A stretch of DNA of 5,895 nt from Prolixibacteraceae bacterium. Lineage in GTDB: Bacteria > Bacteroidota > Bacteroidia > Bacteroidales > Prolixibacteraceae. The stretch lies in assembly GCA_007116765.1 (NCBI GenBank), contig SKHV01000346.1:1-5895 (forward strand), read 5' to 3'. The translations under genes and the position numbers were made by a program. A model generated the notes under the pieces. It worked only from the letters and a program-made list of their open reading frames with translations. It was not told the origin of the DNA and searched no databases. Below are positions 1 to 5,732 of this stretch, in pieces. How positions within the stretch are numbered: the first letter of the stretch is position 1; every line of letters begins with the position of its first letter.

Positions 1-84
1 CCAAAAACGCCCAGCAAAAGATTTAGGTTTGTTGTCATACTTTGCCCTCATAGAGCATTTGTCACAATTAATTTCTTGAGCCAT
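1..84 (-). CDS. small CxxC protein, N-terminal 28 residues only (cut by left edge)
   Basis: The minus strand reads open from an ATG at 84-82 to the window edge, giving 28 residues that begin MAQEINCDKCSMRAKYDN and continue with KPKSFAGRFW. A CxxC pair (C7, C10) sits near the start and is followed by a basic, aromatic stretch, which suggests a small metal-binding or redox-sensitive soluble protein. I see no signal peptide. The wording resembles short, uncharacterised Bacteroidota proteins that I recall continuing with a Trp/His/Cys-rich segment, but that part lies outside the window, so no function is assigned. The region before the ATG is A-rich with no clear Shine-Dalgarno, as is usual in this phylum. 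The gene lies 249 bp downstream of the PSRP gene on the same strand; that gap makes co-transcription uncertain. Confidence 0.6.
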   Translation of the reverse strand, partial: MAQEINCDKCSMRAKYDNKPKSFAGRFW

Positions 85-333
85 TTTTCTTTCTATTTAA
101 TTATATACAATATGTTGTAATAACAAAGTAAACCGTTTATAAACCGAGTAAATCACTGAGATTCACTCAAAGAAAAAAGAATTATAAAATATCAGTTAAA
201 CTCTGTGCAATTACTGTTAACACCTCTGTAGTTATATTATTTCTTAATTTGCCAGAGGCGAAGTTGTTTGATTTGATTTAAACGAATTATACGTCTCAGC
301 CAAATACTATTTATTACAAAAACAGCCACATTT

Positions 334-1200
334 TTACAAAAAATCGTAATTACTGTTCTTTTTTTGCGATTTAAAACCAAAACGTTTGGTTATCATCGAA
401 GTAATTTCATTTGCACTAGACTCAATAGGTTTGTTGGTAATATTAATTACAGAAAAGTCGCCTTTATTAATTATTGAATCGGCATAAGCCAATTCTTTAT
501 TCACTATTATTCTATCGGTATAATTTGTATCATCGGTTAGATTTAGTGTTCGCATTCGTTTTGCACGCTGCGGAATAAGATAAGCGGCTGATATTTTGAG
601 GCCAAAAACTCTGCGTTTATCGATCTTGAAAAGCTCTTCGGGTGGCTCAATACCTAAAACCAATGGCACATTAGCCACTTTCCAGCCAAACATGGCCATG
701 TACACGCTCAAAGGTGTTTTGCCCACACGCGACACTCCTACCAGCACTATATCGGCAGCTAGCAAGTGCTCGGTGTTTCTTCCGTCGTCGTGATTCAAAG
801 TAAACTCCATTGCATCTATCCTTTCGTAATACGGAGCATTTATTTTTCTGAAGAGCCCGGGTCTATCAATTGATTTCTGCCCAAGGTCATTTTCTATGTG
901 GTCGGCTAAAGGCCCCATATAATCAACTTGTTTTATATTCTCATCTTCACAACGTTCAATAAGCTTATGGCGCAAGTTTCGTGTAACAAGAGTATGTGCA
1001 ATAAGCGTCGATTTTACCTCTTTTGCCTTGGCAATCAATTCATCAATTTTTTCATCTGAAAAATTTGGAAAAAACTCTATGTGTATTTGATTATTAGGAT
1101 ATTGAACCAACAGTGACTGAACCATAGTATGAGCAGCCAAACACTTGCCTCCGGAAACAATAAATATATACGAAAAATCTTTTGAGTTTTCTCCAATCAT
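334..1200 (-). CDS. PEP synthase / pyruvate phosphate dikinase regulatory protein (DUF299 kinase-pyrophosphorylase)
   Basis: Cytosolic bifunctional regulator of the PSRP (DUF299) family. Known members inactivate PEP synthase or pyruvate,phosphate dikinase by ADP-dependent phosphorylation of a threonine and reactivate it by Pi-dependent dephosphorylation that releases pyrophosphate, so they set the pyruvate-to-PEP flux. The product is 288 residues, close to family length. Visible signatures are the family P-loop GVSRVGKTP at about residues 155-163, the preceding YYERIDAMEFTLNHDDGR segment, VDYMGPL near residue 92, and the C-terminal INITNKPIE block matching the family's 'D-V-T-x-x-S-x-E-E' region. 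The ATG at 1200 is preferred over an in-frame TTG at 1224, because the conserved fold starts soon after it. The N-terminal block reads VSGGKCLAAHT where many members have a SDGTGxTAE-like motif. Neither PPDK nor PEP synthase is in the window, so the target enzyme cannot be told. Confidence 0.9.
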   Translation of the reverse strand: MIGENSKDFSYIFIVSGGKCLAAHTMVQSLLVQYPNNQIHIEFFPNFSDEKIDELIAKAKEVKSTLIAHTLVTRNLRHKLIERCEDENIKQVDYMGPLADHIENDLGQKSIDRPGLFRKINAPYYERIDAMEFTLNHDDGRNTEHLLAADIVLVGVSRVGKTPLSVYMAMFGWKVANVPLVLGIEPPEELFKIDKRRVFGLKISAAYLIPQRAKRMRTLNLTDDTNYTDRIIVNKELAYADSIINKGDFSVINITNKPIESSANEITSMITKRFGFKSQKKNSNYDFL

Positions 1201-1300
1201 AGCTTTTGATTTTAAACCATGCAATATACCTTGAATTGATGTGATTTATATTTTATATCGAATTATTTTTAATGGTTTTCTGTTTTTTTGACAGTTTGTA

Positions 1301-1331
1301 TTTGCAGAAATAAAAAGAACGTCTATATTTG
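1301..1331 (+). promoter_or_regulatory. Bacteroidota-type promoter for the tRNA-Asp pair
   Basis: TTTG at 1301-1304 is followed by 19 bases and then TATATTTG at 1324-1331. This is an exact match to the Bacteroidota primary-sigma consensus TTTG-N(17-23)-TAnnTTTG. Transcription would start near 1337, giving a leader of about 50 nt before the first tRNA. A short CCTTA/TAAGG inverted repeat (1337-1341 and 1348-1352) lies at the expected start. No second promoter is seen in the 37 bp between the two tRNA genes, so both are probably made from one transcript. Confidence 0.75.
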
Positions 1332-1389
1332 CAACGCCTTAAAAAAATAAGGTTAGTTCTTACACACAACAATTTTATTATTTGAAACT

Positions 1390-1466
1390 GGTGCGGTAGT
1401 TCAGTTGGTTAGAATATCGGCCTGTCACGCCGAGGGTCGCGGGTTCGAGTCCCGTCCGCACCGCCA
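1390..1466 (+). tRNA. tRNA-Asp (anticodon GTC), copy 1, with encoded CCA
   Basis: A full cloverleaf can be folded by eye. Acceptor GGTGCGG (1390-1396) pairs with CCGCACC (1456-1462). The D arm is GTTC/GAAT (1399-1402 and 1412-1415). The anticodon stem TCGGC/GCCGA (1417-1421 and 1429-1433) closes the loop CTGTCAC, with anticodon GTC at 1424-1426. The T arm is GCGGG-TTCGAGT-CCCGT (1439-1455). The discriminator is G1463, the aspartate identity base, and CCA follows at 1464-1466. It is the first of two identical copies. Confidence 0.98.
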
Positions 1467-1503
1467 TTTTCATTTAAAATAAATTATTACCAGTATTACT
1501 ACT

Positions 1504-1577
1504 GGTGCGGTAGTTCAGTTGGTTAGAATATCGGCCTGTCACGCCGAGGGTCGCGGGTTCGAGTCCCGTCCGCACCG
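1504..1577 (+). tRNA. tRNA-Asp (anticodon GTC), copy 2, no encoded CCA
   Basis: The mature sequence is identical to the copy 114 bp upstream, with anticodon GTC at 1538-1540 and discriminator G1577. The next bases are CAA rather than CCA, so the 3' end must be completed by the CCA-adding enzyme. An intrinsic terminator begins two bases after the discriminator. Confidence 0.98.
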
Positions 1578-1578
1578 C

Positions 1579-1614
1579 AAAAGAGATTTCCTGTTTAGTT
1601 AATCTCTTTTTTTT
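1579..1614 (+). terminator. intrinsic terminator of the tRNA-Asp transcript
   Basis: A perfect 10-bp inverted repeat, AAAAGAGATT (1579-1588) and AATCTCTTTT (1601-1610), with a 12-nt loop runs into an eight-T tract (1607-1614). It lies directly after the second tRNA and is oriented to stop plus-strand transcription. Confidence 0.85.
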
Positions 1615-1772
1615 GCCCAAAAATATGTACTTCTCTGTACGTAAGTTCTCACTACCTTCCCTACTTTTCATACTGAATACTTTTACGGATCAATTCAACT
1701 TTCTGATGGAGGAAATATTTTTGCGAACTATTGTTCGAGATATTTACTTCATCCCGCAGTATTTCATTCACT

Positions 1773-1806
1773 AAAAAAGGGCTTGTCCTATAAGAACAAA
1801 CCCTTT
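1773..1806 (-). terminator. intrinsic terminator of the GH97 gene
   Basis: Read on the minus strand, bases 1806-1794 and 1788-1776 form a 13-bp stem around a 5-nt loop, with three G-C pairs near the base, followed by a U tract (complement of the A run at 1773-1778). Two positions (1782/1800 and 1787/1795) are G-U wobbles in minus-strand RNA but C-A mismatches in plus-strand RNA, so the hairpin favours the GH97 transcript. It lies 24 bp past the GH97 stop codon. Confidence 0.85.
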
Positions 1807-1830
1807 ATCTAAAAAATCATGAAAAAAAGA

Positions 1831-3822
1831 TTATAGCGGGTAGAACCTGATAGCTTGTCCTCCACCTGCAGCTAACTTAATATCAAGCTGGGTATTATTG
1901 TCCACATCCATTTGAGTAATTTTTACCGGTGTTGGATTTATATCCCAATCGGCATCATCGCCATCGGCATATATCTCTGCACGGTATTTCCTTCCTTCAT
2001 CGAGGAACGAAAGGCTTACTGTAAACTCGCGGGGTTCTTCGTTGGTAAGGCTGCCCAGGAACCACTCTTCGCTGTTGCGGTCGCGGCGTACCATGGTAAT
2101 ATACTCACCAATTTCGGCATTCAGCACTTTAGTATCGTACCAGTCAACCGGAACATCCAATAAGAACTTAAAGGCAGGGTGGCCATCGTAATGCTCAGGC
2201 AAATCGGCCAACATTTGGGTGGGCGAATGTATAATTACGTACAAGGAAAGTTGCTTGGCAACCGTAGTATGCACCCTGCGACCTTCACGGTATTTAATCA
2301 TCACATCGAAAATACCGGGGGTGAAATCCATAGGCCCGGCCAACAAGCGGGTAAACGGTATAATTGTTTCGTGGTTTGGCGGGTTGCCTTCGCTCCATGC
2401 GTTGTACTCCATTCCACGTGCGCCCTCGGCAGTCATAAGGTTAGGATAAGTTCTCCTTAATCCTGTTGGTTTAATGGGCTCGTGGAAGTTAACTGCCAGT
2501 TGATGCTCGTGTGCTTTATTCAATACATATGCGTAATAGTTAACTCCAAACTGACCATGGTGCCATTCTTTCATGTTCATTTTTGAACCTACCTGCCCAA
2601 TTTTTATATCGTTAATGCCATGGTCGCGGTACAGTGCCATTCCTTCATCTATCTGATTGAGGTAATTAATCAGGTTCGAACCTGTTTCGTGATAGCCAAT
2701 CAGCTTCACTCCTCTTTCTTTTCCGTAATTAACCACTTCGGTCAAATCAAAACCGTCAACGCTGCGTGTAAAATCAAACTCGTGCATGGCATCGAGATAC
2801 CACTCCTCGGTCCAACCCGGGTTCCAGCCCTCAATTAACAACAAAGGTATTCCATGTTTCGAAGCAAAATCGATATAGTATTTCGAATTTTCGGTAGTTG
2901 CACCATGAATGGGGCCTTCCCAGAAAGTATGTTTGCCAATGTGCAAAGCCCACCAAATACCCATGTATTTATTGGGTTTTATGTATGAAATATCGTCGTA
3001 TTTCATGGGCTCGTTCAAATTCAGCACCATATAATTGGTGATTAAGTCGCCTGGCTTATCGGCCACATGAATTGTACGCCATGGCGACTTCATGGGGGCA
3101 CCGGTTTTTACTTTAGTCCCATCGGACCAGGGCACCAAATCGGTTTTTAGGCGATTGTTTCCAAGCGATGCAACGGTGTAACTGGCAAAATCAACCAAAG
3201 CAGCTTCGTGCAGTGTAATGTATAATCCATTATTGGTTTTCATGGTTAACGGAGTATGCACCGTGTCCATTTCACTTATTGGAGTTTTCGTGTATAAATA
3301 CTCGTATCTGTCGTGCTGATAAGGTTCAATCCACCATGCATTGTGGTCGCCGGCCATTGTAAACTCGGTTACTTCGTCCATTATCACAAAATCGCTCAGG
3401 TTCTCCTGCTCGGGTATTTCGTAGCGAAAGCCAACTCCACCATCAAATACCCTGAATACGATGTTCATTTGACGTTGTTCTCCATCTTTTTCCTGAAGAT
3501 AAACTGCTAATTCGGTATAATGATTCCTGATAAATTGCTTTTCACCCCAAACCTGCTCCCAGGTCTCGTCAAAAGTAGAAGTGCGGCTTCCTGCAATTTC
3601 AAAGTTTCCAAGTAAGGGATTCTTGTCTTTCAGCTCAAAACCCATTGCCGAGGGCAGAACCACATCTTTCCCTTTAAACTGAACACTGTAAACGGGCTTG
3701 TCGTCAACCAGTTTAAAACTTAACTCTACGTTTTTGTCGGGCGACTTCACTACAAGCGAACCGCTTTTTCCACACGATGCCAACATAAAGGCTATTCCAA
3801 CAATCAATACTAAATACTTCAT
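1831..3822 (-). CDS. GH97 glycoside hydrolase, SusB-like inverting alpha-glucosidase, lipoprotein
   Basis: Predicted exo-acting alpha-glucosidase of family GH97, 663 residues. The ATG at 3822 gives a lipoprotein signal, MKYLVLIVGIAFMLASC, with lipobox LASC and lipidated C17; an in-frame TTG upstream at 3885 would bury it. CGKSGS after the cysteine lacks the acidic surface-export signal, so an inner-leaflet, periplasm-facing anchor is likely. Domains in order are an N-terminal beta-sandwich (about 20-275), a TIM barrel (about 280-565) and a C-terminal beta-sandwich ending GGGQAIRFYPL. E379 (YHETG), E448 (FHEPIKPTG), E466 (AEGAR) and E472 (GMEY) match in wording and spacing the catalytic and calcium-binding glutamates I recall for SusB (439, 508, 526, 532). 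The site where retaining GH97 alpha-galactosidases carry their Asp nucleophile reads KIGQVG, so an inverting mechanism is inferred. No susC/susD or other carbohydrate genes flank it. Substrate specificity is inferred from the family. Confidence 0.92.
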   Translation of the reverse strand: MKYLVLIVGIAFMLASCGKSGSLVVKSPDKNVELSFKLVDDKPVYSVQFKGKDVVLPSAMGFELKDKNPLLGNFEIAGSRTSTFDETWEQVWGEKQFIRNHYTELAVYLQEKDGEQRQMNIVFRVFDGGVGFRYEIPEQENLSDFVIMDEVTEFTMAGDHNAWWIEPYQHDRYEYLYTKTPISEMDTVHTPLTMKTNNGLYITLHEAALVDFASYTVASLGNNRLKTDLVPWSDGTKVKTGAPMKSPWRTIHVADKPGDLITNYMVLNLNEPMKYDDISYIKPNKYMGIWWALHIGKHTFWEGPIHGATTENSKYYIDFASKHGIPLLLIEGWNPGWTEEWYLDAMHEFDFTRSVDGFDLTEVVNYGKERGVKLIGYHETGSNLINYLNQIDEGMALYRDHGINDIKIGQVGSKMNMKEWHHGQFGVNYYAYVLNKAHEHQLAVNFHEPIKPTGLRRTYPNLMTAEGARGMEYNAWSEGNPPNHETIIPFTRLLAGPMDFTPGIFDVMIKYREGRRVHTTVAKQLSLYVIIHSPTQMLADLPEHYDGHPAFKFLLDVPVDWYDTKVLNAEIGEYITMVRRDRNSEEWFLGSLTNEEPREFTVSLSFLDEGRKYRAEIYADGDDADWDINPTPVKITQMDVDNNTQLDIKLAAGGGQAIRFYPL

Positions 3823-4003
3823 TATGTAAAAATTATTTATTGGTTTGAATTCTCTATTTACAAAAGACAAAATAACATAAACCAATGAAATATATTATGA
3901 CTAAAATGTTTTAGGTTGTATGCCAAATCGTTTATAGAAGCATTAACAATTATTATTTACCCTATGCCTACGCTAAAATGAAATTTTTGTGATAAATTTT
4001 TCT

Positions 4004-4033
4004 TCATTCACCGAAAGAAAATGGTCATTCACC
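4004..4033 (+). promoter_or_regulatory. 9-bp direct repeat pair with 21-bp period, candidate regulator site
   Basis: TCATTCACC occurs at 4004-4012 and again at 4025-4033, separated by 12 bp, so the two copies lie on the same DNA face two helical turns apart. This geometry (two 9-bp direct repeats, 12-13 bp apart) is that of LytTR-domain response regulators. It sits about 55-90 bp upstream of the candidate -7 element of the small repeat protein gene, where an activator would bind. The repeats are directly visible; the regulator class is inferred. Confidence 0.5.
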
Positions 4034-4040
4034 TTTAAAG

Positions 4041-4080
4041 GGGTATAATTCATGAGTTTTGGGTGGAATTGGGTGTAACT
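4041..4080 (+). repeat. GGGT-type repeats at 20- and 10-bp spacing
   Basis: GGGTATAATT (4041-4050), GGGTGGAATT (4061-4070) and GGGTGTAACT (4071-4080) are related 10-mers. The second resembles the reverse complement of the upstream ATTCACC core with one inserted base, so the array may hold inverted copies of the same site. A 10-bp palindrome, CCTTTAAAGG (4032-4041), joins the two groups. Confidence 0.45.
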
Positions 4081-4086
4081 TTTATT

Positions 4087-4094
4087 CAACTTTG
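4087..4094 (+). promoter_or_regulatory. possible -7 element for the Trp-Met repeat protein gene
   Basis: CAACTTTG (4087-4094) matches the Bacteroidota -7 consensus TAnnTTTG at all but the first fixed base. A TTTG at 4058-4061 is 25 bp upstream, longer than the usual spacer, so this promoter would probably need an activator. Transcription would start near 4100, giving a leader of about 43 nt. Confidence 0.35.
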
Positions 4095-4143
4095 TAGTCA
4101 TAAAAGATATAAAACAAATTCATTAATCTTAAAAATAATAGTC

Positions 4144-4509
4144 ATGAAAACACAAAAATTCAACCAAGTAGTACTAGCAGTTTTAGTAGCAGCAATGATG
4201 TTCCCGGTGAGCACACTCAATGCAAACGAAAACGAAATGCCGGTAATAACCGACAGTATTGAAATGGAATCCCGTTTAGAAATTGAACCCTGGATGGTAG
4301 ATGATGAATTGTGGTCGGCACCTGCTGAAAAAGCAATCAACAAAAACGAAAAAATTGAAGTTGAAAAAATGGTAATTAAACCTTGGATGACCAACGACAC
4401 ACTTTGGGGTTTTGAAAAGAATGAGATTTCAAGTTTTAAAGATGAAAGCCGTGGACATGGTATTGAAATTCAAAGCTGGATGACCAACGATAAGCTTTGG
4501 AAAATGTAA
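4144..4509 (+). CDS. small exported protein with three 31-residue-spaced Trp-Met repeats
   Basis: I do not recognise a named family. The product is 121 residues. Residues 1-27 form a Sec signal peptide (MKTQK, then a hydrophobic core to about F20, with likely cleavage after LNA at 27); there is no lipobox cysteine. The mature part is acidic and carries three copies of a 13-residue motif: LEIEPWMVDDELW (45-57), MVIKPWMTNDTLW (76-88) and IEIQSWMTNDKLW (107-119). The tryptophans W50, W81 and W112 are exactly 31 apart, the 18-residue spacers are unlike each other, and the last repeat ends two residues before the C-terminus. The ATG at 4144 is chosen because it starts the signal peptide directly; an upstream in-frame ATG at 4063 would lie in the promoter repeats. 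It appears monocistronic, with a repeat-rich upstream region and a hairpin after the stop. Location is probably periplasmic or secreted; the role is unknown. Confidence 0.85.
   Translation: MKTQKFNQVVLAVLVAAMMFPVSTLNANENEMPVITDSIEMESRLEIEPWMVDDELWSAPAEKAINKNEKIEVEKMVIKPWMTNDTLWGFEKNEISSFKDESRGHGIEIQSWMTNDKLWKM
4276..4500 (+). repeat. three in-frame 39-bp motif repeats, period 93 bp
   Basis: The repeat units lie at 4276-4314, 4369-4407 and 4462-4500. Copies 2 and 3 share an identical 14-base core, tggatgaccaacga (4384-4397 and 4477-4490), while copy 1 is more diverged, which suggests that copies 2 and 3 separated most recently. The spacers have diverged, so conservation acts on the motif. Confidence 0.85.
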
Positions 4510-4524
4510 TTGAACATTCAAAAC

Positions 4525-4555
4525 TTGTGGCTGAAAAAACGAAGCAGTATCTTTA
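4525..4555 (+). promoter_or_regulatory. weak candidate promoter for fmt
   Basis: TATCTTTA (4548-4555) matches seven of eight positions of the span TAnnTTTG, and TTG at 4525-4527 (part of CTTG) lies 20 bp upstream in the -33 position. The -7 element would fall in the loop of the preceding terminator hairpin, with a start near 4561 and a leader of about 20 nt. Two imperfect boxes make this tentative. Confidence 0.25.
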
Positions 4556-4564
4556 CTTCGTTTT
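4536..4564 (+). terminator. hairpin between the repeat protein gene and fmt, probable terminator
   Basis: AAAACGAAG (4536-4544) and CTTCGTTTT (4556-4564) form a perfect 9-bp stem with an 11-nt loop, 26 bp after the stop codon. The downstream T tract is short (the four Ts belong to the stem), so termination may be partial. With A runs on the left arm it could also work on the opposite strand. Confidence 0.6.
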
Positions 4565-4580
4565 CTAAAGCATACTCAAA

Positions 4581-5552
4581 ATGGACGGCAAAAATCTCAG
4601 GATAGTTTTTATGGGCACGCCCGGTTTCGCGGTGGAAAGTTTAAAAGCCCTTGTTGAAAGTGGATGCAATGTAGTGGGGGTTATTACAGCCCCCGACAAA
4701 CCCGCCGGACGGGGTCAGAAATTATCACAATCGGCCGTTAAGGAATATGCCCTCGAAAAAGGCCTCCGCGTATTACAACCCGAGAAACTCAAGTCGCCCG
4801 ATTTTATTGAAGAACTTCAAAAGCTCAAAGCCGACCTTCAGGTTGTAGTTGCTTTCAGGATGCTGCCCGAAATAGTATGGGACATGCCGCCACTGGGAAC
4901 GTTTAACCTGCACGCTTCGCTGTTACCACTTTACAGGGGAGCCGCCCCGCTCAACTGGGCAATTATCAACGGCGAAAGCCAATCGGGGGTAACAACCTTC
5001 AAATTACAGCACGAAATAGATACCGGCAACATTATTTATCAGGAAAAAGTGGATATTGGCCCCGACGACAACGTGGAAGTGCTCCACGATAAGCTAATGG
5101 AAACAGGTGCTGCGCTGGTAACAAAAACTGTAGATGCACTGGCCGAAGGCAAGGTTAACTTCATATCGCAAGATGAATTGATTGGCAAAGGGCACGAAAC
5201 CAAACACGCACCAAAAATATTCAAAGACGACTGCAAAATTGACTGGACAAAAGATGCTCAAACCATAAAGAACCTTATACGCGGGCTTAGCCCCTACCCT
5301 GCTGCCTGGACCGAACTGAACTCGGAAAAACACAAAAACACCACGATGAAAATTTACAGGGCTGAAACCGAAAATGCAGCTTACGAAATAAAACCCGGCT
5401 CAATTTATTCCGATGGAAAAACATTCATGAAAATTGGAGCACAAAATGGCTGGGTATCGATAAAAGAACTACAACTATCGGGCAAAAAACGCATGCCGGT
5501 TGATGAGTTTTTGCGGGGTTTTCAACAAGCGGAAGAGTATAAGGCTGAGTAA
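4581..5552 (+). CDS. fmt: methionyl-tRNA formyltransferase
   Basis: Cytosolic enzyme that transfers a formyl group from 10-formyltetrahydrofolate to the amino group of Met-tRNA(fMet), making the initiator tRNA. The length of 323 residues is normal. The N-terminal Rossmann-type domain starts RIVFMGTPGFAV. The catalytic signature FNLHASLLPLYRGAAP spans 108-123, with N109 and H111, and D147 lies in HEIDTGN; these correspond to N106, H108 and D144 of the E. coli enzyme with a constant offset of three. The C-terminal OB-like tRNA-binding domain (about 210-315) contains KIDWTKD and IRGLSPYPAAWT. The wording AFRMLPEIVW is typical of Bacteroidota Fmt. The ATG at 4581 places the Rossmann strand at the expected distance. 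No def (deformylase) gene is adjacent. The gene follows the small repeat protein on the same strand after 71 bp, but a hairpin separates them. Confidence 0.97.
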   Translation: MDGKNLRIVFMGTPGFAVESLKALVESGCNVVGVITAPDKPAGRGQKLSQSAVKEYALEKGLRVLQPEKLKSPDFIEELQKLKADLQVVVAFRMLPEIVWDMPPLGTFNLHASLLPLYRGAAPLNWAIINGESQSGVTTFKLQHEIDTGNIIYQEKVDIGPDDNVEVLHDKLMETGAALVTKTVDALAEGKVNFISQDELIGKGHETKHAPKIFKDDCKIDWTKDAQTIKNLIRGLSPYPAAWTELNSEKHKNTTMKIYRAETENAAYEIKPGSIYSDGKTFMKIGAQNGWVSIKELQLSGKKRMPVDEFLRGFQQAEEYKAE

Positions 5553-5732
5553 TATTTCATCTTGCTATTCAAGCGAAAAAGATTCATTAAGTTTTGAGAT
5601 AAAACTGTCTTTTGATTCATCTGATTCGAATTGATCTTTCCCTCACAATCATGTTTAGACAAAAGATTTAAAGGACAATAAACAAATACAACTATCACTA
5701 AAACTTTGCAGGCTTTATGAATTATGGTACTA

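Larger units (their letters stand above)
1387..1578 (+). repeat. 78-bp direct repeat containing the two tRNA-Asp genes
   Basis: Bases 1387-1464 and 1501-1578 are identical over 78 bp and separated by 36 bp. Identity covers the whole tRNA plus three bases before it and the first C after the discriminator, then stops. This fits a tandem gene duplication, or homogenisation by gene conversion limited to the functional RNA. Confidence 0.95.
3823..4143. promoter_or_regulatory. 321-bp divergent intergenic region (GH97 leader and repeat protein control region)
   Basis: No gene is supported here. The GH97-proximal part is AT-rich and contains an inverted repeat, ATTGGTTT (3839-3846) and AAACCAAT (3879-3886), about 17-64 bp before the GH97 start. 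I could not find a clean TAnnTTTG promoter for GH97. The distal part (4004-4094) carries repeats and a promoter-like site for the plus-strand small protein gene, listed separately. Confidence 0.7.

Noticed and set aside
85..333. Promoter and terminator signals in the gap between the PSRP gene and the small CxxC protein
   Set aside because: The nearest -7-like match on the minus strand (TTACTTTG, 131-124) has no TTTG at a suitable distance, and no stable hairpin with a T tract was found after the PSRP stop.
1387..1578. tRNA direct repeats as attachment sites of an integrated element
   Set aside because: Only 36 bp separate the copies, there is no integrase, and both copies are complete tRNAs. 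Tandem duplication explains them.
1474..1671. Minus-strand 65-residue frame containing VRTGLEPATLGVTGRYSNQ
   Set aside because: This peptide is the antisense translation of the second tRNA-Asp gene, a well-known false protein seen wherever such a tRNA is translated backwards.
1615..1772. Possible small RNA or gene between the tRNA terminator and the GH97 terminator
   Set aside because: Only short, weak inverted repeats (such as CGAAC-TATT-GTTCG) and no promoter or convincing reading frame are visible.
4098..4400. Minus-strand 100-residue hydrophobic frame
   Set aside because: It is the antisense shadow of the signal peptide and first repeats of the small exported protein and has no independent support.
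5590..5606. AGTTTT/AAAACT hairpin after fmt as its terminator
   Set aside because: The stem is six mostly A-T pairs and no clean T tract follows directly, so it is too weak to call.
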